Part shown: in pieces, positions 32,184-35,265 of the stretch
Layout: each line of letters opens with the position of its first letter
Position numbering within the stretch: position 1 is the stretch's first letter
Assembly (NCBI GenBank): GCA_049324235.1
Contig: JBMOLJ010000099.1
Location: 1 to 35,265, forward strand
Length of the DNA stretch: 35,265 nt
Source of the DNA: UBA1431 sp049324235
GTDB lineage: Bacteria > Bacillota > Clostridia > Christensenellales > UBA1431
Reading direction: 5' to 3'
The notes under the pieces: model-generated
The model's input: only the letters and a program-made list of their open reading frames with translations
Databases searched by the model: none
Told to the model about the DNA's origin: nothing
Translations under genes and position numbers: made by a program

Positions 32184-32262
32184 GACGCAGCAGGTTTTGC
32201 GGTTTGTGAAGGCGTTTTAGGTATGTGAAAAATGATCAACCCACAGAAAAGGGGGCCTGGCG

Positions 32263-33129
32263 ATGAGCGGAGAAAAAGAATACGCATTCGGTGAGCCGCT
32301 GCATGAGATCATGAACAGGAGGGTGTCGGTGCGAAGTTATACACAGACCCCTGTTCCGTCCGATATAAAAGAAAAAATTACCGCATTTTTTGATGCGCCT
32401 GACGGACCTTTTGCCCCCCGCACGCGCTTTGGGCTGCTGGACAAAACCGAGCTGAAGGCAAAAGAGAATATCAGGCTGGGTACCTACGGATTCATCAAAG
32501 GCGCGCCCCTCTTTGCAGCGGCAGCGGTGGAAGACGGGGAGCGCGCCATGGAGCAGCTCGGGTACGTCTTCGAAAAGCTTATCTGCTTCATCACTTCCCT
32601 CGGGCTGGGAACCTGCTGGCTCGGAGGCTCTTTTAACAGGGGCGCGTTCAAAAAAGCGATGGATTTAAAGGGAAACGAGCTGATGCCTGCCGTTGCAGCA
32701 ATAGGCTATGGGGCGGGTTCAAGGACGCTCGTGGACTTTGCGATAAATCCGTCCGGCAAAAAACGTGTGCGCAAGAGCTGGGGAGACCTGTTCTTTAACG
32801 GCGCGTTCAAACAGGCGCTTAAAGAGCAGGAAGCAGGCGCGTATGCCCTGCCGCTCGAGATGGTGCGCATCGCGCCTTCGGCCTCCAACAAACAGCCCTG
32901 GAGGGTCGTGCTGGAAAACGGGAATTACCATTTTTATCTGCAGCATTTCAAACCGTACAGCAATCTGTTCGGGGTCGATATACAAAAGGTTGACATGGGA
33001 ATTGCCATGTTCCATTTCGAGTCCAGCGCGAGGGAAGCCGGACTGGCGGGAAGCTGGCAGACACTTGAGTCTGCCGCCCTTGAGCCCCCCGAAAACTGTG
33101 AATACATCATCACGTGGGTCTCGGCCTGA
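32263..33129 (+). CDS. Nitroreductase-like flavoprotein (TM1586 type)
   Basis: The 288-residue protein starts behind AAAGGGGGCC. It has two half-repeats of the nitroreductase fold: IMNRRVSVRSYTQTPVPSD near residue 15 and IAPSASNKQPWRVVLENG near residue 205. GLGTCWLGGSFNRGAFKKAM and AIGYGAGSRT lie between. This matches the TM1586-like putative nitroreductase family, in which two tandem halves fold as a pseudo-dimer. Substrate unknown. The FMN-binding remnant directly upstream suggests an earlier redox gene set here. Confidence 0.85.
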   Translation: MSGEKEYAFGEPLHEIMNRRVSVRSYTQTPVPSDIKEKITAFFDAPDGPFAPRTRFGLLDKTELKAKENIRLGTYGFIKGAPLFAAAAVEDGERAMEQLGYVFEKLICFITSLGLGTCWLGGSFNRGAFKKAMDLKGNELMPAVAAIGYGAGSRTLVDFAINPSGKKRVRKSWGDLFFNGAFKQALKEQEAGAYALPLEMVRIAPSASNKQPWRVVLENGNYHFYLQHFKPYSNLFGVDIQKVDMGIAMFHFESSAREAGLAGSWQTLESAALEPPENCEYIITWVSA

Positions 33130-33159
33130 TATTATTGCAGGCGGACGGGGGTGGACGGT

Positions 33160-33309
33160 ATGGTGCCCATCGGGAAACGAAAATGCTTAGCTGTTTTGTT
33201 GCTGGCAATGCTTTTTACCAGCGCATGCACGATGGAGGATACGGCCATAAAAAATCCAATTACCCCTGCGGCCACAACGCCCGCGGGCTCCTTGCAGGGA
33301 CTGGGCTAA
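33160..33309 (+). CDS. Small lipoprotein-like ORF
   Basis: The 49-residue ORF begins MVPIGKRKCLAVLLLAM after GGGGGTGGACGGT. A basic start, a hydrophobic stretch and FTSAC look like a lipoprotein signal with Cys at residue 23, though the lipobox lacks the usual Leu at -3. The mature part is only about 27 residues, rich in Thr, Pro and Ala, a typical lipoprotein linker with no domain behind it. It may be the 5' remnant of a deleted gene. Confidence 0.45.
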   Translation: MVPIGKRKCLAVLLLAMLFTSACTMEDTAIKNPITPAATTPAGSLQGLG

Positions 33310-33315
33310 TTATGA

Positions 33316-33347
33316 TTGATTTTGCCCGGTTAAATAGATAAAATCAA
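33316..33347 (+). promoter_or_regulatory. Promoter with flanking inverted repeat, DuOB-like gene
   Basis: TTGATT and TAAAAT are separated by 17 bases. TTGATTTT (33316-33323) and AAAATCAA (33340-33347) are exact inverted copies covering both promoter boxes, so a single regulator dimer could block it. A start near 33351 rules out the ATG at 33348 as start of the next gene. Confidence 0.55.
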
Positions 33348-33425
33348 ATGGCAGAAGTGTTTGAGCTAATTCCCATAAATAAAGCATCGTTGAATATGAG
33401 TATGCACGGAACGGGGTCGGTGAAC

Positions 33426-34202
33426 ATGAAAAGAGACATCGTGTGTTTTGCGAACTCGAGGAAAACATACGGCAAGTGCTTTGCAGGGAAAGACCTGGAG
33501 TATAAGAACTGGATCAGGCCCGTGAGCACCAAGGTCGACGAATCCCTGTCGTTGAAGGACGAATGCCTGCGGGAGAGGGATTGCGGGTGTACAATATGTA
33601 TTCCGACTCTGCCCAGCCTGCTGGACGTGGTAAGCATGGAGATAGGCGAATATAAAGGGGAGGGCCACCAGGTCGAAAACTATCTGTATGTTCCGAAGTG
33701 GGAGCTTGCAGGTGCTTTCAATACGGATTTCATGGAAGATTTTCTGGATGAAACGGGTGAGCCGGACCTGTGGGTGAACGGTTACGATTCGGAATATGGG
33801 AAAAACGATATCGTACCCGTCACCGAAAGCGGCGCTTTGATGGACTCCCTGCGGCTCATAGAGGTGGAGTGGCTGGTGATATCGGTAAAGTATGAGGGGG
33901 AGGAGTTCAACAAGCTGAAGAAAAGGGCGCGCGGCCTCTTTAAGTATAAGATGCAGGAATACAACATGATCATAACGGATGAGGCGGTCGAGAACAAATA
34001 CCTTGCCATGCCGGAAGGACAGTACGTATTCGGGGAGAACAGGCGGATCGTGCTGTGCCTTTCCCTAGATAAGGAAGATAAGGACAGGCATATCACCTTC
34101 AATGAAGGATTATCGGACGGGTGCTTTAATAAACATATAGCGGGCGTGATCGAGTTCGGAAGCACGGTGGGCCTGCCGCCGCGTTCGAGGGCAGTGATCT
34201 GA
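33426..34202 (+). CDS. Dual OB-fold (DuOB)-like protein
   Basis: The 258-residue protein begins MKRDIVCFANSRKTYGKCFAG; upstream in-frame ATGs have no binding site. VCFANSRKxxGKCFAGKD, NWIRPVST and LLDVVSMEI...GHQVENY match the pattern I recall for the dual OB-containing domain found in bacterial conflict (immune) gene systems, often beside TIR, STAND or nuclease effectors. A C-x7-C-x-C-x2-C cluster (CLRERDCGCTIC, from about residue 57) may be a metal site and is not a feature I know for the family. The C-terminal half (YVFGENRRIVLCLSLDKEDK, NKHIAGVIEF) could be the second OB fold. No effector or nuclease gene is adjacent, so the role is open. Confidence 0.55.
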   Translation: MKRDIVCFANSRKTYGKCFAGKDLEYKNWIRPVSTKVDESLSLKDECLRERDCGCTICIPTLPSLLDVVSMEIGEYKGEGHQVENYLYVPKWELAGAFNTDFMEDFLDETGEPDLWVNGYDSEYGKNDIVPVTESGALMDSLRLIEVEWLVISVKYEGEEFNKLKKRARGLFKYKMQEYNMIITDEAVENKYLAMPEGQYVFGENRRIVLCLSLDKEDKDRHITFNEGLSDGCFNKHIAGVIEFGSTVGLPPRSRAVI

Positions 34203-34238
34203 CGGGTATGGGAGCGAAAAAAGGGTACGGGGAAACTG

Positions 34239-34951
34239 GTGGTTAAACGACGCAGCATGAAAAAGCGGACATATGGACGCCTGCTGCTGATCGTTTTGAT
34301 CGGCATTGGAATCTATCTGGCTCTGCATTGAACCTGATTCCTCAAAAGAGCTATACGGCAGAGGATTTCGGCATTCAAACAGTCAAAAGCGATACGGATT
34401 TTGACCATGACGGCATTGACGATTACACCGATATTTTGCTCGAGACCAGAAAAGACGCAGAGGTTATGCCGGTATACAAGAGCGCGTATTATGCGGGCGG
34501 ATATCTCCCGAATATGGAAGGCGTATGCACGGATCTGGTGTGGCGTGCTCTGGCCAATGCGGTGTATAATCTTAAGGTCCTGGTGGATGAGGATATCGCA
34601 AAGCATATCGCGGCTTATCCGCGGGTAGAGGGAAAGCCGGATCCCAATATCGATTTCAGGCGCGTCGCAAACCTGAAGATATTCTTCGAGCGTAACTGTA
34701 CTTCATTGACGCTGGACATACACGATATCGGCCAATGGCAGCCCGGCGACATCGTTACCTTCGGAACGAATCATATCGCTGTTGTATCGGACAAAAGAAA
34801 CAGCGGCGGCGTGCCCTATATCATCCACAATGCGGGACAGCCCGTACGGGAAGAGGACGCGCTGAGTTGGCCGGGAATCAGCGGGCACTTCCGGTTCGCT
34901 ATGGATATGAGCAGTTTCGTCCCGCAGCCCAGCCCGCCCGCGTGGGGATGA
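34239..34951 (+). pseudogene. DUF1287 protein, membrane anchor and domain in different frames
   Basis: A GTG at 34239 (or ATG at 34257) opens a short frame with a transmembrane anchor (RTYGRLLLIVLIGIGIYLALH) that stops at 34331. The DUF1287 domain follows from about 34331 in another frame: IPQKSYTAEDFGI, YYAGGYLPNMEGVCTDLVWRA, PDPNIDFRRVANLKIFFE, WQPGDIVTFG, HIAVVSDKRN and YIIHNAGQPVREEDAL. The Cys and His suit an NlpC/P60-like fold. One added base near 34327 would join both into an anchored extracellular protein of about 237 residues. Without it, translation would have to begin at TTG 34328 and give an unanchored cytoplasmic protein. Sequencing error or recent mutation are both possible. Confidence 0.75.
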
Positions 34952-34960
34952 TGGTTACAC

Positions 34961-34988
34961 AAAACCGGCGCCGTTTTCACGGCGCCGG
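34961..34988 (-). terminator. Terminator of the acyltransferase gene
   Basis: A perfect 10-bp stem (CCGGCGCCGT and complement) with loop TTTC is followed, read on the minus strand, by TTTTGTGT. It faces the gene ending at 35085. Confidence 0.7.
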
Positions 34989-35000
34989 CCCCTTCATACA

Positions 35001-35034
35001 GGGGGATTTCAGCGCCCCCCGGTTTTACTTTTTT
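35001..35034 (+). terminator. Terminator of the DUF1287 gene
   Basis: GGGGG pairs with CCCCC across about 10 bases and GGTTTTACTTTTTT follows on the plus strand. Confidence 0.6.
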
Positions 35035-35084
35035 GCCCTTTTTCTTCATGTATCTGTTCCCGTTTGCCTCCGTTGCTGTTAACG

Positions 35085-35265
35085 TCAGCTGATATCGAAT
35101 ACGGCGTTTCCGGTAACGCGGGCGGGCGCTCCCGCCACGATCATACCGGCTTCCACATCCTTTTCGACTACGGACCCCGGGCATACGACGGCGTCATCTC
35201 CCACGCGGACGCCCTGGCCGATGACCGCGCCCGCGCCTATATGCGCCCGGTATCCAATTTCGCAC
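35085..35265 (-). CDS. Hexapeptide acyltransferase, C-terminal end
   Basis: Only the last 59 residues are in the window. IGAGAVIGQGVRVGDDAVV and IVAGAPARVTG are left-handed beta-helix hexapeptide repeats, and GAPARV is the usual closing motif of sugar O- or N-acetyltransferases. Substrate and pathway cannot be told from this part. Confidence 0.8.
   Translation of the reverse strand, partial: CEIGYRAHIGAGAVIGQGVRVGDDAVVCPGSVVEKDVEAGMIVAGAPARVTGNAVFDIS

Overview
The window looks like chromosomal DNA of a spore-forming anaerobic Bacillota, most likely a clostridial lineage of moderately high G+C. The evidence is collagen-like Gly-X-Y proteins of the exosporium type, a ThiW vitamin transporter under a TPP riboswitch, a CadC-type metal repressor, tungstate-importer and molybdopterin genes, and several small families typical of Clostridia. 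The genus cannot be fixed from sequence alone. I see no rRNA, tRNA, CRISPR array, prophage or insertion sequence.

Layout. 1-1904 (minus strand): two collagen-like surface proteins, the first cut by the window edge, each behind a sigma-K-like promoter. 1933-3297 (minus): citrate synthase alone, with a perfect inverted repeat upstream. 3645-6880: a pantothenate operon of a DUF2520/PanG-like ketopantoate reductase, panB, panC and panD, behind a leader with a strong hairpin. 6948-9655: a CadC-like repressor with a clear palindromic operator, then a Zn/Cd/Pb-exporting P-type ATPase. 9802-17886: a tungsten/molybdenum cofactor operon (tupABC, two moeA paralogues, moaC, a MOSC gene, moaA, a second MOSC gene), perhaps behind a Moco/Tuco-type riboswitch. 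17961-20318: two adjacent genes that together match the two halves of the plant protein Tm-1. 20405-21160: TPP riboswitch and thiW.

21250-27091 is the most accessory-looking block. It holds a Met/Pro/Tyr-repeat ferritin-like protein, a 1038-residue protein with three glycosyltransferase domains, and a sugar oxidoreductase fused to a left-handed beta-helix acyltransferase. All three have sigma-K-like promoter matches, as do the collagen-like genes, so I propose a spore-surface glycoprotein regulon. 27210-29363: a 3-hydroxyacyl-CoA dehydrogenase relative and a QueG-like iron-sulfur protein under a near-consensus promoter and operator.

29416-35265 is patchy. It holds a tandem duplication of a secreted membrane-anchored protein, a small DUF6483-like gene broken by a +1 frameshift, an HD-domain protein, a 37-residue FMN-binding-domain remnant, a nitroreductase-like protein, a 49-residue lipoprotein-like ORF, a DuOB-like protein of a family linked to bacterial conflict systems, a DUF1287 gene whose membrane anchor is out of frame, and the 3' end of a hexapeptide acyltransferase.
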